A stretch of DNA of 16,237 nucleotides from Lentisphaerota bacterium. GTDB lineage: Bacteria > Verrucomicrobiota > Kiritimatiellia > RFP12 > UBA3636. How positions within the stretch are numbered: the first letter of the stretch is position 1; every line of letters begins with the position of its first letter. Shown here one piece after another: positions 7,160-15,140 of this stretch. Where the stretch lies: NCBI GenBank assembly GCA_012511845.1, contig JAAZFF010000280.1, forward strand, positions 1 through 16,237, in the 5' to 3' direction. Made by a program: the position numbers and the translations under genes. The notes below the pieces were generated by a model, which was given only the letters and a program-made list of their open reading frames with translations, ran no database searches and had not been told where the DNA came from.

Positions 7160-7918
7160 TTAATTGCCCTTTTCCCATACACCTTTGCGCGTTATATATT
7201 GCGCGTCCAGAAATGACCGGACTTCAGGCACTTCCGATTTAATAAAATTTTGCGGTGCTTCTATAGTAGCAACCCTGCCTCCGTGAAGCATTGCAATACG
7301 ATCAGCAATCGACAGGGCACTATGCATGTCATGGGTTACAACAACGCTCGTAGTACCAAGTCTTTCATTCAGCTCTACAATAAGATCATCGATCATGCGA
7401 GATGTGACAGGATCGAGACCTGACGTAGGTTCATCATAAAGCAGAATTTCCGGCTCTGTCACAATTGCCCGTGCCAGTCCTGTCCGCTTTTGCATCCCTC
7501 CTGACAGATCGGCAGGATATGTTTCGGCATCATTCTCAAGACCTACTTTTTCCAGTGCATCCATCACCTTGTCCCTGATCTCTGCATCTGTCAATTTGGT
7601 TCTTTCCCTGAGCGGAAGAGCCACATTTTCATAAACACTCATCCAGGCAAGCAAAGCCGCACTCTGAAAAAGATAGCCAAACCGTGAACGCAGAACAGAT
7701 AAATCTTTCGACCAAGAGGAACTTACACAATCATCTCCAATACAAACACGCCCGGAAGTGGGTGAAAGCAACTTTATCATCAACTTGAGGCTCACACTTT
7801 TTCCGGTTCCCGACGGTCCGACGATGCAGAAGATTTCTCCTTCCGAAACCTCGTACGAGACATTTTTAAGAACCACCTTCTGTCCGAATCTTTTGGTCAC
7901 TTCTTCAAAACGTATCAT
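7160..7918 (-). CDS. mlaF: MlaF-like ABC transporter ATP-binding protein
   Basis: Cytoplasmic ATPase of 252 aa powering the MCE-type lipid transporter. Visible motifs are Walker A GPSGTGKS (34-41), Q-loop Gln85 (YLFQSAALLAWMSVYENV), ABC signature LSGGMQKR (138-145), Walker B ILLYDEP (158-164), D-loop SGLD (166-169) and switch His196 (VVTHDMHSALSIADRIAML). The sequence AALLAWMSVYENVALPLRE and the GMQKR signature are typical of the MlaF/Mkl subgroup. Its ATG overlaps the mlaE stop (TGATG), which implies translational coupling. Length is normal. Confidence 0.95.
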   Translation of the reverse strand: MIRFEEVTKRFGQKVVLKNVSYEVSEGEIFCIVGPSGTGKSVSLKLMIKLLSPTSGRVCIGDDCVSSSWSKDLSVLRSRFGYLFQSAALLAWMSVYENVALPLRERTKLTDAEIRDKVMDALEKVGLENDAETYPADLSGGMQKRTGLARAIVTEPEILLYDEPTSGLDPVTSRMIDDLIVELNERLGTTSVVVTHDMHSALSIADRIAMLHGGRVATIEAPQNFIKSEVPEVRSFLDAQYITRKGVWEKGN

Positions 7919-8727
7919 CAGTAAAAAAGCCTCGTTACAAAGTACCCTACTATTAAAATCAGCAAAAAATTCAAAACCACACTTGTGCGCGTGGCATGAC
8001 CTACTCCAACGGCACCGCGTGTTGTAGTAAAACCTTCATAACACGACACCGTAACAATGATTATTCCAAAGATGGTTGCCTTGAAAAGTCCTACATGGAA
8101 AGAGCGCAAATTAGCAAAATCCATGGCATTAGTCCAGTAAACTGTCAAGGGAACTGTAAACTGGGTGTATCCTACAACGCCGCCACCCACCAGACCGAGC
8201 ATGCACGTGTAGAATGAAAGAAGAGGCATTGCAATTATCATCGCAACCATTCGCGGCATCACAAGAAAGCGCAGCGGATTGATAGACATTATTTCGAGTG
8301 CTGCTATCTCATCGTTCACCGTCATTGTACCCATTTGCGCTGCCATCGAAGCTCCGACACTGGCAGCTATAACCAAACCAGACATAAATGGTCCCATCTC
8401 CCGCAACATGGTAGCCATAACAACAGATCCTATTAGATGCTCCTGGTTAAAATGTCGTAACTCTATGCCAATCTGCAATGCCAAAACCATTCCGATAAAG
8501 AAAGCAACAACAGTAACGACAGGTAAACTTTTAACAGCACAAATATAAAGCTGCCTGATCACCTCACCCCTGGAACGCTTGTTGAAAACATGAGGCATTT
8601 GAGCAAACGCCCCGATACCAACCATCGCACATCGCCCGGCTTCTCCTATGAGAATCACTACTTTCTGACCGATTTTCGCCAGGAAACCCTTGCGTTCGGG
8701 CAGTATTACCGGCTCCCGGATAATCAT
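7918..8727 (-). CDS. mlaE: MlaE-like ABC transporter permease
   Basis: Inner-membrane permease of 269 aa that partners MlaF and MlaD in moving phospholipids between inner and outer membranes. It has an amphipathic N-terminus and about five hydrophobic segments, including LPVVTVVAFFIGMVLALQIG (68-87). The family signature LREMGPFMSGLVIAASVGASMAAQMGTM...EIAALEIMSINP..FLVMPR is at 108-159. I chose the ATG at 8727 because its A overlaps the preceding stop (TAATG), it follows a purine-rich GGGAGGGGGG, and it gives the usual family length; a frame start at 8778 would overlap the upstream gene by 50 bp. The next gene, mlaF, overlaps by 1 base. Confidence 0.93.
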   Translation of the reverse strand: MIIREPVILPERKGFLAKIGQKVVILIGEAGRCAMVGIGAFAQMPHVFNKRSRGEVIRQLYICAVKSLPVVTVVAFFIGMVLALQIGIELRHFNQEHLIGSVVMATMLREMGPFMSGLVIAASVGASMAAQMGTMTVNDEIAALEIMSINPLRFLVMPRMVAMIIAMPLLSFYTCMLGLVGGGVVGYTQFTVPLTVYWTNAMDFANLRSFHVGLFKATIFGIIIVTVSCYEGFTTTRGAVGVGHATRTSVVLNFLLILIVGYFVTRLFY

Positions 8728-10226
8728 TATGTTCCCCCCTCCCTGTTTTTGCCGCCAAAAAACCAGAGCCAGCGCCAACGTGAGTTTTCACTGTCACCTT
8801 CACGACCCAGCAAACCGCCTAAAATCGACCACTTCCTGTCTCCCGCATCTGAATCATAATTGTAAAAGGGCCATAAACTCAACCTGCTGTAGTTTTCTCC
8901 ATATCCGCGACGAAAAAATCCCCACAGCAATTCATGATCCACTCTCTTGTTCTCTTCAGAAGACCCCAGAGTATACAGTGTGAACATTCCGAGAAAGTTC
9001 CGATCGGCAGGTCCTGTTCTTTTGGAAAAATTAAGATCAGGAAATCTGTAGTATTTATTGTCGGGATCAGTCTGATACGAATAGAGCGGCCAGAATCTGT
9101 TATAAGCCTCAATATGTGTTTCGTAAACTCCATCGCCATCCAGATCTCGCTTTACATCAGAGTCAGCATAGAAGAAAAACAACGAGCGTGATTTTTCAGA
9201 AAAAGCTGCCCGATTTGCAGTCCGAAAGTTGAAAAAAGGCCACAGTATAGTGCGGTTGCTGAAATCCCCGGCATCATCATACCGGTGTGTATAAATGGGC
9301 CAAAAATAACGTTTATGCGAGTTCTTTCCATCGTGTATCTGCACAAAAGGCCAGGGACAATTTATCTTGCGATAATAATCAAGTTTTCCCCTTCCATGAG
9401 AAACATTAAAAAATGGGGGGATAATCAGCCACGAAGATTCTGATGCCCTGTTAACCCTTCCCACAACAGGAAACAACATCCATGAATCTCCTGGATTGCG
9501 CCCTGTATATTTTCCCGAAGTCCAGAAAGGCCACAAAACAAATCGGGTTTTATCTGTATTCTGATAATCCATTTCACCATAAAATGGAAATACCCGAAAC
9601 CCGTTCATTTTCTCCCCGCTCGTTTTGCTGATTATCGGCCATAACACGCTCCAGGAAGAATGAGTACCGCGGGCACTTTCCATCCATATCGGAAAGAGCA
9701 CAAAGTGAAATCTATCTACATAAATATCACGAACAGTTCCGTACAGGGGGAATAATGCAGCATACCTTTCGCCTTCTTTCGTAGTGCCGCTAAACCAGAG
9801 CGGGAAAAGCCACGTTCGGCTGTAATCACCTGTCTGCGTAATATCTTTATCATACCCAAACCATAAAAGAAACCGCCATGTAAGTGAGTCGTCGCGCTGG
9901 GTGGACGAATAAACCGGCCACAGGATTTCTTTCTGAACGGCATTTTCGTCTTCAGATTCAATTTTCGTATAAAACAGCGGACGGTACGAAGTTCTCTTGC
10001 CGCCCCCTGCCGTAACAACCTGTTCATAAAAAGGGCCGGCTTTTTCTACTGATACTATATTTCTACGGCTCTGGTCAGCATCATAAAGCAGCTGAGCATC
10101 GCGTGTGCGACCTATCGGAGGCGAAGCGCATCCGGCAAAAAGCATACATAGCGCAATCGGCAAGTTAACTCCTGAAAACTTGCACAAATACCGCCTCAGC
10201 CCTGCATTTGAAAATCGAAACAACAT
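8727..10226 (-). CDS. Aromatic-repeat (LWPFY-type) lipoprotein, first gene of the Mla operon
   Basis: Unrecognised family, 499 aa. The N-terminus carries arginines, a hydrophobic stretch and a lipobox LFAGC (Cys33), so it is a predicted lipoprotein. From about residue 80 to the end it contains about 18 copies of a short aromatic motif, spaced mostly 17-20 residues apart. Examples are LWPVY, LFPLWF, LFPLYG, LFPIWM, VFPFYG, LWPFW, FWPIY, LWPFF, FWPLY and LWPFY, each followed by a polar turn. The pattern suggests repeated beta-strands making a barrel or solenoid with an aromatic face. An Asp-rich loop (DLDGDGVYE, about 361-369) could bind calcium. The stop overlaps the mlaE start, so a role beside the lipid transporter, perhaps at the outer membrane, is inferred. 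ATG at 10226 was preferred over an in-frame TTG two codons earlier. Confidence 0.8.
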   Translation of the reverse strand: MLFRFSNAGLRRYLCKFSGVNLPIALCMLFAGCASPPIGRTRDAQLLYDADQSRRNIVSVEKAGPFYEQVVTAGGGKRTSYRPLFYTKIESEDENAVQKEILWPVYSSTQRDDSLTWRFLLWFGYDKDITQTGDYSRTWLFPLWFSGTTKEGERYAALFPLYGTVRDIYVDRFHFVLFPIWMESARGTHSSWSVLWPIISKTSGEKMNGFRVFPFYGEMDYQNTDKTRFVLWPFWTSGKYTGRNPGDSWMLFPVVGRVNRASESSWLIIPPFFNVSHGRGKLDYYRKINCPWPFVQIHDGKNSHKRYFWPIYTHRYDDAGDFSNRTILWPFFNFRTANRAAFSEKSRSLFFFYADSDVKRDLDGDGVYETHIEAYNRFWPLYSYQTDPDNKYYRFPDLNFSKRTGPADRNFLGMFTLYTLGSSEENKRVDHELLWGFFRRGYGENYSRLSLWPFYNYDSDAGDRKWSILGGLLGREGDSENSRWRWLWFFGGKNREGGT

Positions 10227-10233
10227 GCCCAAC

Positions 10234-10263
10234 AGTATAATGTTAATAGGAGCATGTAAGCAA
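10234..10263 (-). promoter_or_regulatory. Candidate promoter of the lipoprotein-mlaEFD operon
   Basis: Minus-strand TTGCTT (10258-10263) and TATACT (10234-10239) are separated by 18 bp and sit directly before the operon's first gene. The TATACT box ends 7 bp from the ATG at 10226, so the transcript would begin at or next to the start codon (leaderless or nearly so). No Shine-Dalgarno is present, which agrees with this. The -35 box lies next to repeat island B. Confidence 0.4.
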
Positions 10264-10541
10264 GAATTCTTTCCCTATATCCCGGTCCGGGTCCGGCAAG
10301 CCGGACCAGTGAACAGTGGGTAGTGGGCAGTGGGTAGCCGATTACGAACTGTGCATGCTTAGCAAGGTAGGGCGGAGTCCGGCAAGCCGGACCAGTGAGC
10401 AGTGGGCAGTGGGCAGTGGATAGATTTCTCTTGCGCAGACTGTAGCACGGACATTCCTGTCTGTGCCCGCATGCTGAGCAAGGTAGGGCGATGACCTCCG
10501 GGCTTCGAATCCTACGCCGGGGCAAGCCGGGCGCGCCGCAG
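10264..10541. repeat. Repeat island B: hairpin modules, CAGTGGG arrays and shared blocks
   Basis: This is a gene-free stretch. Two near-identical 47-bp copies (10291-10337 and 10377-10423) each contain the hairpin GTCCGGC-AA-GCCGGAC followed by CCAGTGRRCAGTGGGYAGTGGGCAGTGG. GCATGCTKAGCAAGGTAGGGCG occurs at 10353-10374 and 10469-10490 with one mismatch. A 36-bp block at 10435-10470 is an inverted copy of 2445-2480, and 10501-10519 is a direct copy of 2279-2297. The distal edge (ACTGCGGCG, inverse strand) abuts the stop codon of the LysM gene. No intact gene is seen; a 109-codon minus-strand frame here is composed of repeats. Confidence 0.75.
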
Positions 10542-11420
10542 TCAGGGGTTAGCGGGCAGTTCTCTTGGGATCAGAATTACAGTGCCCTCAATCAGGGTAT
10601 CACGGGGACCAAGTTTATCCTTGTTGATATCTCGGAGTTCTCTGACCCGGGCAGCATCACCTAAAAGTTTTTGTGCAAGAGATGTAAGAGTGTCACCCCG
10701 TACCACTTGATGTTCCCAGTACTTGTCCGTTGAAGTACCTGTATTTGTTGAAGTGCCTGTATTTGTTGGGGGAGAATAATCAGAAAGAACAAGTGGATCA
10801 GGCTTCGCAGCTTCGTCTCCAGCTAAAACGTTATCAAGCAATTTAATCTTTCTATTAAGATCAGCCGATAGTCTTTCTTTTTCGACCTTAAGCGAATCAC
10901 ATTCTGCCTCAATCAGCTGAATTTGCCCGGTTTTTTCAGATACAAGCTTCTCGAGCTCTGCTATCTTCTTTTTAAGATCCTTCACGATACTGTCGTAATC
11001 AACATCTGAGGCAAGGCTGGCATATGTTTTGCCGATTGTTTCTTTACACAGCTTAATCCGCTCTTCGACCAAATTTACCTTTTCCGCATCTGGGCGTAAA
11101 CGCAAGTACGCATTGAATTCCCCTATAGCGGCGAATGGATCGTCAAGGGAATCCTGATAGATTATCCCAAGATGCAGCCTGGCAATACCATTGAAAGGTT
11201 GCGCGACTACAATGTCGGCGAGCAAATCGGCTGCCTTGGAAAAATCTCCTGCTGCCTGTGCCGATAGCGCTTCCTGCATTGCAAGCTCTGCTATCTCCGA
11301 TTTCTCCAATTGCTCAACTCTCGTTAAACGCACCCTGCAACCACTTATTGCCAATGCACAAAAGCCTAACAACAAAATTATGACACATTGTCCGACTAAC
11401 GCCGGCCCAGTCGTTTTCAG
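10542..11420 (-). CDS. TPR/coiled-coil/LysM lipoprotein with probable CTG start
   Basis: Predicted lipoprotein of 292 aa. The start appears to be CTG at 11418-11420, 6 nt after a GGAGG (11427-11431) and overlapping the TGA stop of the previous gene. From there the sequence is MKTTGPALVGQCVIILLLG and then FCALAISGC, a complete signal peptide with lipobox ISGC (Cys28). A TTG at 11375 gives only 10 hydrophobic residues before the lipobox and no basic residue. Residues about 45-112 look like two TPR units (ALSAQAAGDFSKAADLLADI, ARLHLGIIYQDS). About 141-200 is a charged coiled coil. A Thr/Asn/Gly linker contains a tandem NTGTST. About 237-286 is a LysM domain (HQVVRGDTLTSLAQKLLGD...LREL...I.G.VILIP) expected to bind peptidoglycan. 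Likely role: periplasmic tether or cell-wall-linked scaffold. It is the last gene of its operon. Confidence 0.85.
   Translation of the reverse strand: MKTTGPALVGQCVIILLLGFCALAISGCRVRLTRVEQLEKSEIAELAMQEALSAQAAGDFSKAADLLADIVVAQPFNGIARLHLGIIYQDSLDDPFAAIGEFNAYLRLRPDAEKVNLVEERIKLCKETIGKTYASLASDVDYDSIVKDLKKKIAELEKLVSEKTGQIQLIEAECDSLKVEKERLSADLNRKIKLLDNVLAGDEAAKPDPLVLSDYSPPTNTGTSTNTGTSTDKYWEHQVVRGDTLTSLAQKLLGDAARVRELRDINKDKLGPRDTLIEGTVILIPRELPANP
10729..10764 (-). repeat. Two 18-bp tandem repeats in the LysM gene linker
   Basis: On the plus strand GTTGAAGTACCTGTATTT is followed directly by GTTGAAGTGCCTGTATTT, with one mismatch. They encode the repeated NTGTST linker between the coiled coil and the LysM domain. 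Copy number at this site could vary between strains by slippage. Confidence 0.85.
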
Positions 11421-12820
11421 TTGTCGCCTCCATTATTGACCTCAACTTCAATTTCTGCAAACGCCTGATGCCTGACAGATTCAAGTTGATGTTTTACAAC
11501 CACACGTACACGATGCCTGCCATCATCTACACCCTTTGTGTCCCACACAAAATTTCGTCCGGAAGCTACGTTGACTCCATCGACCAACCAGTTGAAGCGC
11601 AGGAACACTTTCGGGTTCTCATTTTCCACTGATGCAGATAAATCTGCCAACCCTGATAATGCTCCGGAAGAACTTTCGATAACCGGAGTAATTTTGGGTG
11701 CCCAGGGATTGCATAACGGATCCCCAAGAGGAAGGATTTGAAGCGGACATGATACTGACTTAAAAATGCTTTCATAAGCAGTACAGCCGTTCAGATAATG
11801 AACAAAGATGAACGCATTTGCAAATTTGGTCCAGATGGCATACGGCTCAACAACAGTACCGGAAGAGATTACACCGGTTTTAAACCAATCTGTAACCTTT
11901 GTGTGAGCTGCCCTTTCAAAATCGGCACCCCAGCTTGTGAGGTTGTCACCATAAGCACCGGGAAGCATTTCCAAACTTCGGACCGGTACATGTTGTGCCC
12001 CTGTCATGAAGCCGGCAAGCGGAAAATTCTCCTTCGACGGCATGTTTGTGGAAACTACCGCAACCTGCCCCTCGTAGGAATTTATTACCCTAGCTGCACC
12101 GGCATACTCCCAGTGACGACAAGTTGAACGAACATCGTTATTAACCGCAAAAAAAAATGTCCCTGTCGGCTGTGTGCTATCCATGGCAGCAGTTTTTTCA
12201 AGGGAAGCAATAGCTTCTCCCACGGTCATTCCACGATCTCCGATAAAGGCAAGCATCATTGCCGGAAATGGCATCAAATCAAGAAGCTTGTTGCGCAACA
12301 CATCAAAAGCTGCCGATGGTCTGGCGACTGCATCGGCAGTAGTTGGTCCGGCAAAAAGATCAGACACATATCGTCCTTGCTCTATCAGACCATGATCCGG
12401 AATCTTGTTGCGCAAAAAAGTTAATCCGGTAAGTGACATCGCCGGCGTTGTTGTAACGCGTGTGGGGAAACCGCACGAGTAGACGCAAGCCAGAATCTGT
12501 GCTCTCATGCCGGTATCATCTATCCTGCGCATAACAGGCTTCCAGATGTATTCGGTAAAATTTTCCGGACTTATATCCGTTCCCGTTCCATCGTAAACTG
12601 CTTTTGGCAGCGACACCCTGATAATGTTCCTGTCAGGTATCGACCTAAGCCTCTTGTAAACATCAGCAAGTAAAATCGACTCGATAGAATCTTCATTAAC
12701 GACTAATGCAATCTCATGCGGACCGAGGGCAAAAGCTTTCGATACTATCAAGCCAATACTAACGGTCAGGACTGCTTTCGACAGCCGCCTTAAGGGTAAC
12801 CGAGTCGATTTTATTTTCAT
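11417..12820 (-). CDS. TIGR03790-family secreted protein of unknown function
   Basis: Protein of 467 aa with a signal peptide (basic RLPLRRLSKAV, hydrophobic core, cleavage near SKAFA-LG at 31-32). The mature start EIALVVNEDSIESILLADVYKRLRSIPDRNIIRV (36-69) matches the hallmark of TIGR03790, where members typically read IALVVN..S..S..IA..Y...R.IP..N. Such proteins are scattered across PVC bacteria, Acidobacteria, Proteobacteria and Cyanobacteria, usually once per genome, and their function is unknown. The last about 75 residues (FLRFNWLVDGVNV onward) look like an Ig-like beta domain. No membrane anchor or PEP-CTERM motif is seen. It begins 7 bp after the efp stop, and its stop overlaps the proposed CTG start of the LysM lipoprotein, so the three are probably co-transcribed. 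Confidence 0.8.
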   Translation of the reverse strand: MKIKSTRLPLRRLSKAVLTVSIGLIVSKAFALGPHEIALVVNEDSIESILLADVYKRLRSIPDRNIIRVSLPKAVYDGTGTDISPENFTEYIWKPVMRRIDDTGMRAQILACVYSCGFPTRVTTTPAMSLTGLTFLRNKIPDHGLIEQGRYVSDLFAGPTTADAVARPSAAFDVLRNKLLDLMPFPAMMLAFIGDRGMTVGEAIASLEKTAAMDSTQPTGTFFFAVNNDVRSTCRHWEYAGAARVINSYEGQVAVVSTNMPSKENFPLAGFMTGAQHVPVRSLEMLPGAYGDNLTSWGADFERAAHTKVTDWFKTGVISSGTVVEPYAIWTKFANAFIFVHYLNGCTAYESIFKSVSCPLQILPLGDPLCNPWAPKITPVIESSSGALSGLADLSASVENENPKVFLRFNWLVDGVNVASGRNFVWDTKGVDDGRHRVRVVVKHQLESVRHQAFAEIEVEVNNGGDN

Positions 12821-12827
12821 ATTCTGA

Positions 12828-13400
12828 CTATCTGTGCCCCATTATTCTATCAGAGTATTCACCGGAACGTGTATCAATCCTGATCCAGTCGCCATCTTCT
12901 ACAAAAATAGGCACCTGGAGTTCATATCCGCCCTCTACGACAACCGGCTTCGTAACTCTGCCGGATGCAGTATTACCTCTGGCACCGGGTTCTGCCTGAA
13001 TAACTTTTCTTTCGATAAAGTTTGGCAATTCTATATCTATCGGTTGACCATCCAGATATAGAATTTCGCACTCAATATCATCTACCAAAAAGAATTTGCG
13101 CTCTCCCAGCATCTCTTCAGAGACTGCCGCCTGCTCATAATTTTCATCTAAAAAGATATAATTTTCACCATCTTCATACGAGAAACGCATGGTTTTAGTT
13201 TCCAGGTCAGGTTTCTCAAACGTATCGTTTTCACGAAAGTTTTTTACGAAAGTATTGTTTGTTATAAGATGTTTCAGACGACATGAGTAAATTGATTGAC
13301 CCTTGCCGGGTTTGGTAAACTGAAATTCAGTAACTGTATAGGGCTGACCTTCAAATATTATTTTAAGACCTTTACGCAGATCTGATGAAGTATAAGACAT
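12828..13400 (-). CDS. efp: Translation elongation factor P
   Basis: Three-domain EF-P of 190 aa, which relieves ribosomes stalled at polyproline stretches. The KOW-like N-domain begins SSDLRKGLKIIFEGQPYTV. The conserved loop PGKGQ (31-35) carries Lys33, the position modified by beta-lysylation in E. coli-type EF-P. The C-terminal OB domain ends VPIFVEDGDWIRIDTRSGEYSDRIMG, close to the family signature. Length matches E. coli (188 aa). AGGAGT at 13406-13411 is a good ribosome site 5 nt from the ATG. It ends with TAG, showing that TAG is a functional stop here. It lies between a sulfatase-like lipoprotein gene (111 bp upstream) and the TIGR03790 gene (7 bp downstream). Confidence 0.97.
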   Translation of the reverse strand: MSYTSSDLRKGLKIIFEGQPYTVTEFQFTKPGKGQSIYSCRLKHLITNNTFVKNFRENDTFEKPDLETKTMRFSYEDGENYIFLDENYEQAAVSEEMLGERKFFLVDDIECEILYLDGQPIDIELPNFIERKVIQAEPGARGNTASGRVTKPVVVEGGYELQVPIFVEDGDWIRIDTRSGEYSDRIMGHR

Positions 13401-13511
13401 TAACTACTCCTGCTCACTTTGCTTATTTTATCAATTAATCATTAAACGGAGGGCATATCGTACAAAATCTAGCCATTTGCGTCAATCTGTTAGACGGCGC
13501 GGCATTTAAAT

Positions 13512-15137
13512 TTAGCGCTTGATTCCCTTTTTTAGAGACTTGGCCACAGGGTGCCCAGGTCGGATTTTCAAAGCCCCATCCAGCAAGGTCAACGCACTGT
13601 TCGTCTGAGCGGTTGCCAGCCTGAGCTGCGCCAGTTGCACCATTATATCGGCATTCCGTGGCTCCAGCCAGTGAGCACGTGACAGGCATTCATCGGCTGT
13701 CTTCATATCTTTCCTTACCATAAGTGCTGTACCTGTGCCGAGGAGCAACTGAGCCAGTTCATATCGTAAAACAGGATCGGACGGGTTCAAAAGAAATGCA
13801 CTCTCAGCCTTGTCTATTGCCGCTGTTATGTTGCCTATGGCAGCATGGCAGCGTGCCTGCTTCCTGTAAGCACCGATCATATTGTAACCAAACTCCGAGG
13901 CCTTGGCATATTCGTTGCATGCCTCCATGTAGTTTTTCTCAGACAGCAAAACATCTCCCAGCCAGCTGCGGAATATCGGCGTTTCCGGGTGTTTTTTTAT
14001 GAGTTCTCCCAGAGCAGCTTTCTTCTCTGAAGTATCTGCCATCAACGCAGCCCTCGCCTCCTCAATGAGATCACTGCCAAAGTCGCTTAATTCCTCAACG
14101 GTATCCTCCCCATAAGGCGGTATCAAACCTTCCCCTACATGTCCGAAACGATTTAAAAGCAGCATCTCTGACTGCCTGGCAAGCACCTGCGGTTCGACCT
14201 TCCCCAAACCTGCCGGTGGCAGGGTCCCGACTCTGCCACGCTGCCTCTGCAGGGGCGGAAGACGGAAGACATACCAGGGCATTATCGATTCGCTGTAAAT
14301 CGACTCCGGCTCTTCCACTTTCGGCGACTCACCGGCTGCAGCAGCCAGGATGATACTCTTTAAATCAATTATGGACAGTGGTGTATCAACAGTGCCGCTT
14401 AATTCCAGCCCATCCATTATAACCGACAGGCTTACATGTTCGTCCTCAAGTGACATCCCGCGGAAAGGGGCGTTTGTGACATATCCGGACAGGGGAACTA
14501 TCACCTTTATTGAGGTAGTATCATCAAAGTAAGCCGTCAGCCTTTTCACATGCTCGATTACGTTGGTGCCCGAATGAGAAAATGACGGCAGATGTACCCA
14601 AATGAATGACGGCTGTTTCTTCTTTTTGCCTTCAGAGGCAAATTTCAATGCTGCATCTACAACAGCAGAAAGTGAGGAAGCTGTTTTCCTGTCTTTCGAG
14701 CTGAAATCAAGCTGCGTTTTGTATTCAACAAACTCGTTTGTCAAGCCGTGAGCGGAGGCAAGCGCCGGAGAGGCTAAAAAGGCACCTGTTCTATAATTGA
14801 AATCTAATCCCTTCAGATCTCCGGCAATTGTAGTTGTGCCGGGCAGGAGTGCCCCCACCCCGTCAACACGCAGTCCGTGCTCCGGTGGAATAAGCCCCGT
14901 TACAAGAGAAGCTGCCGCAGGAAGTGTGGAAGGAGAAGTTGTATAAACTTTACTGAGCCGGAGAGAGTTCTCAGTGACCTGACTGTCAAGTTCAGGAAAA
15001 TCAGTGTCGGTCGTCAGCAGGAGGACATCCGGCATCCTGTTTTTGCCGCTATTGCATAAGCAGCCTGCCAACATGCCTGCCGCTATTAAAAGAGTTAAAA
15101 TTTTTAAATTAAATGAAGTGAAAATTTTCATAAACAT
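13512..15137 (-). CDS. Degenerate sulfatase-like (alkaline phosphatase superfamily) lipoprotein with TPR domain
   Basis: Protein of 541 aa with a lipoprotein signal (LKILTLLIAAGMLAGC, Cys26). Residues about 36-270 follow the layout of sulfatase-like proteins: PDVLLLTTDTD, then TSPSTLPAAASLVTGLIPPEHGLRVDG (67-93), then FIWVHLPSFSHSG (178-190). Key parts are altered. The TDT is not followed by the usual loop and TP.LD segment. The pocket has no Cys/Ser-x-Pro-x-Arg nucleophile motif. The DHGE metal site near 215-235 is absent. It is therefore probably not catalytic. Residues about 375-535 form TPR-like repeats (AALGELIKKHPETPIFRSWLGDVLLSEKNYMEACNEYAKA, and NPSDPVLRYELAQLLL). Fusion of a sulfatase-like domain to TPRs is a known architecture. 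A binding or scaffold role in the envelope is inferred. No strong ribosome site precedes the ATG. Confidence 0.75.
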   Translation of the reverse strand: MFMKIFTSFNLKILTLLIAAGMLAGCLCNSGKNRMPDVLLLTTDTDFPELDSQVTENSLRLSKVYTTSPSTLPAAASLVTGLIPPEHGLRVDGVGALLPGTTTIAGDLKGLDFNYRTGAFLASPALASAHGLTNEFVEYKTQLDFSSKDRKTASSLSAVVDAALKFASEGKKKKQPSFIWVHLPSFSHSGTNVIEHVKRLTAYFDDTTSIKVIVPLSGYVTNAPFRGMSLEDEHVSLSVIMDGLELSGTVDTPLSIIDLKSIILAAAAGESPKVEEPESIYSESIMPWYVFRLPPLQRQRGRVGTLPPAGLGKVEPQVLARQSEMLLLNRFGHVGEGLIPPYGEDTVEELSDFGSDLIEEARAALMADTSEKKAALGELIKKHPETPIFRSWLGDVLLSEKNYMEACNEYAKASEFGYNMIGAYRKQARCHAAIGNITAAIDKAESAFLLNPSDPVLRYELAQLLLGTGTALMVRKDMKTADECLSRAHWLEPRNADIMVQLAQLRLATAQTNSALTLLDGALKIRPGHPVAKSLKKGIKR

Positions 15138-15140
15138 CGA

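Noticed and set aside
10196..10525. 109-codon minus-strand open frame
   Set aside because: It is composed of repeat island B modules, overlaps the candidate promoter and the start of the lipoprotein gene, and has no protein-like features.
10264..10541. CRISPR array
   Set aside because: The repeats are unequal, spaced 86-116 bp apart, carry internal hairpins and lack regular unique spacers or cas genes.
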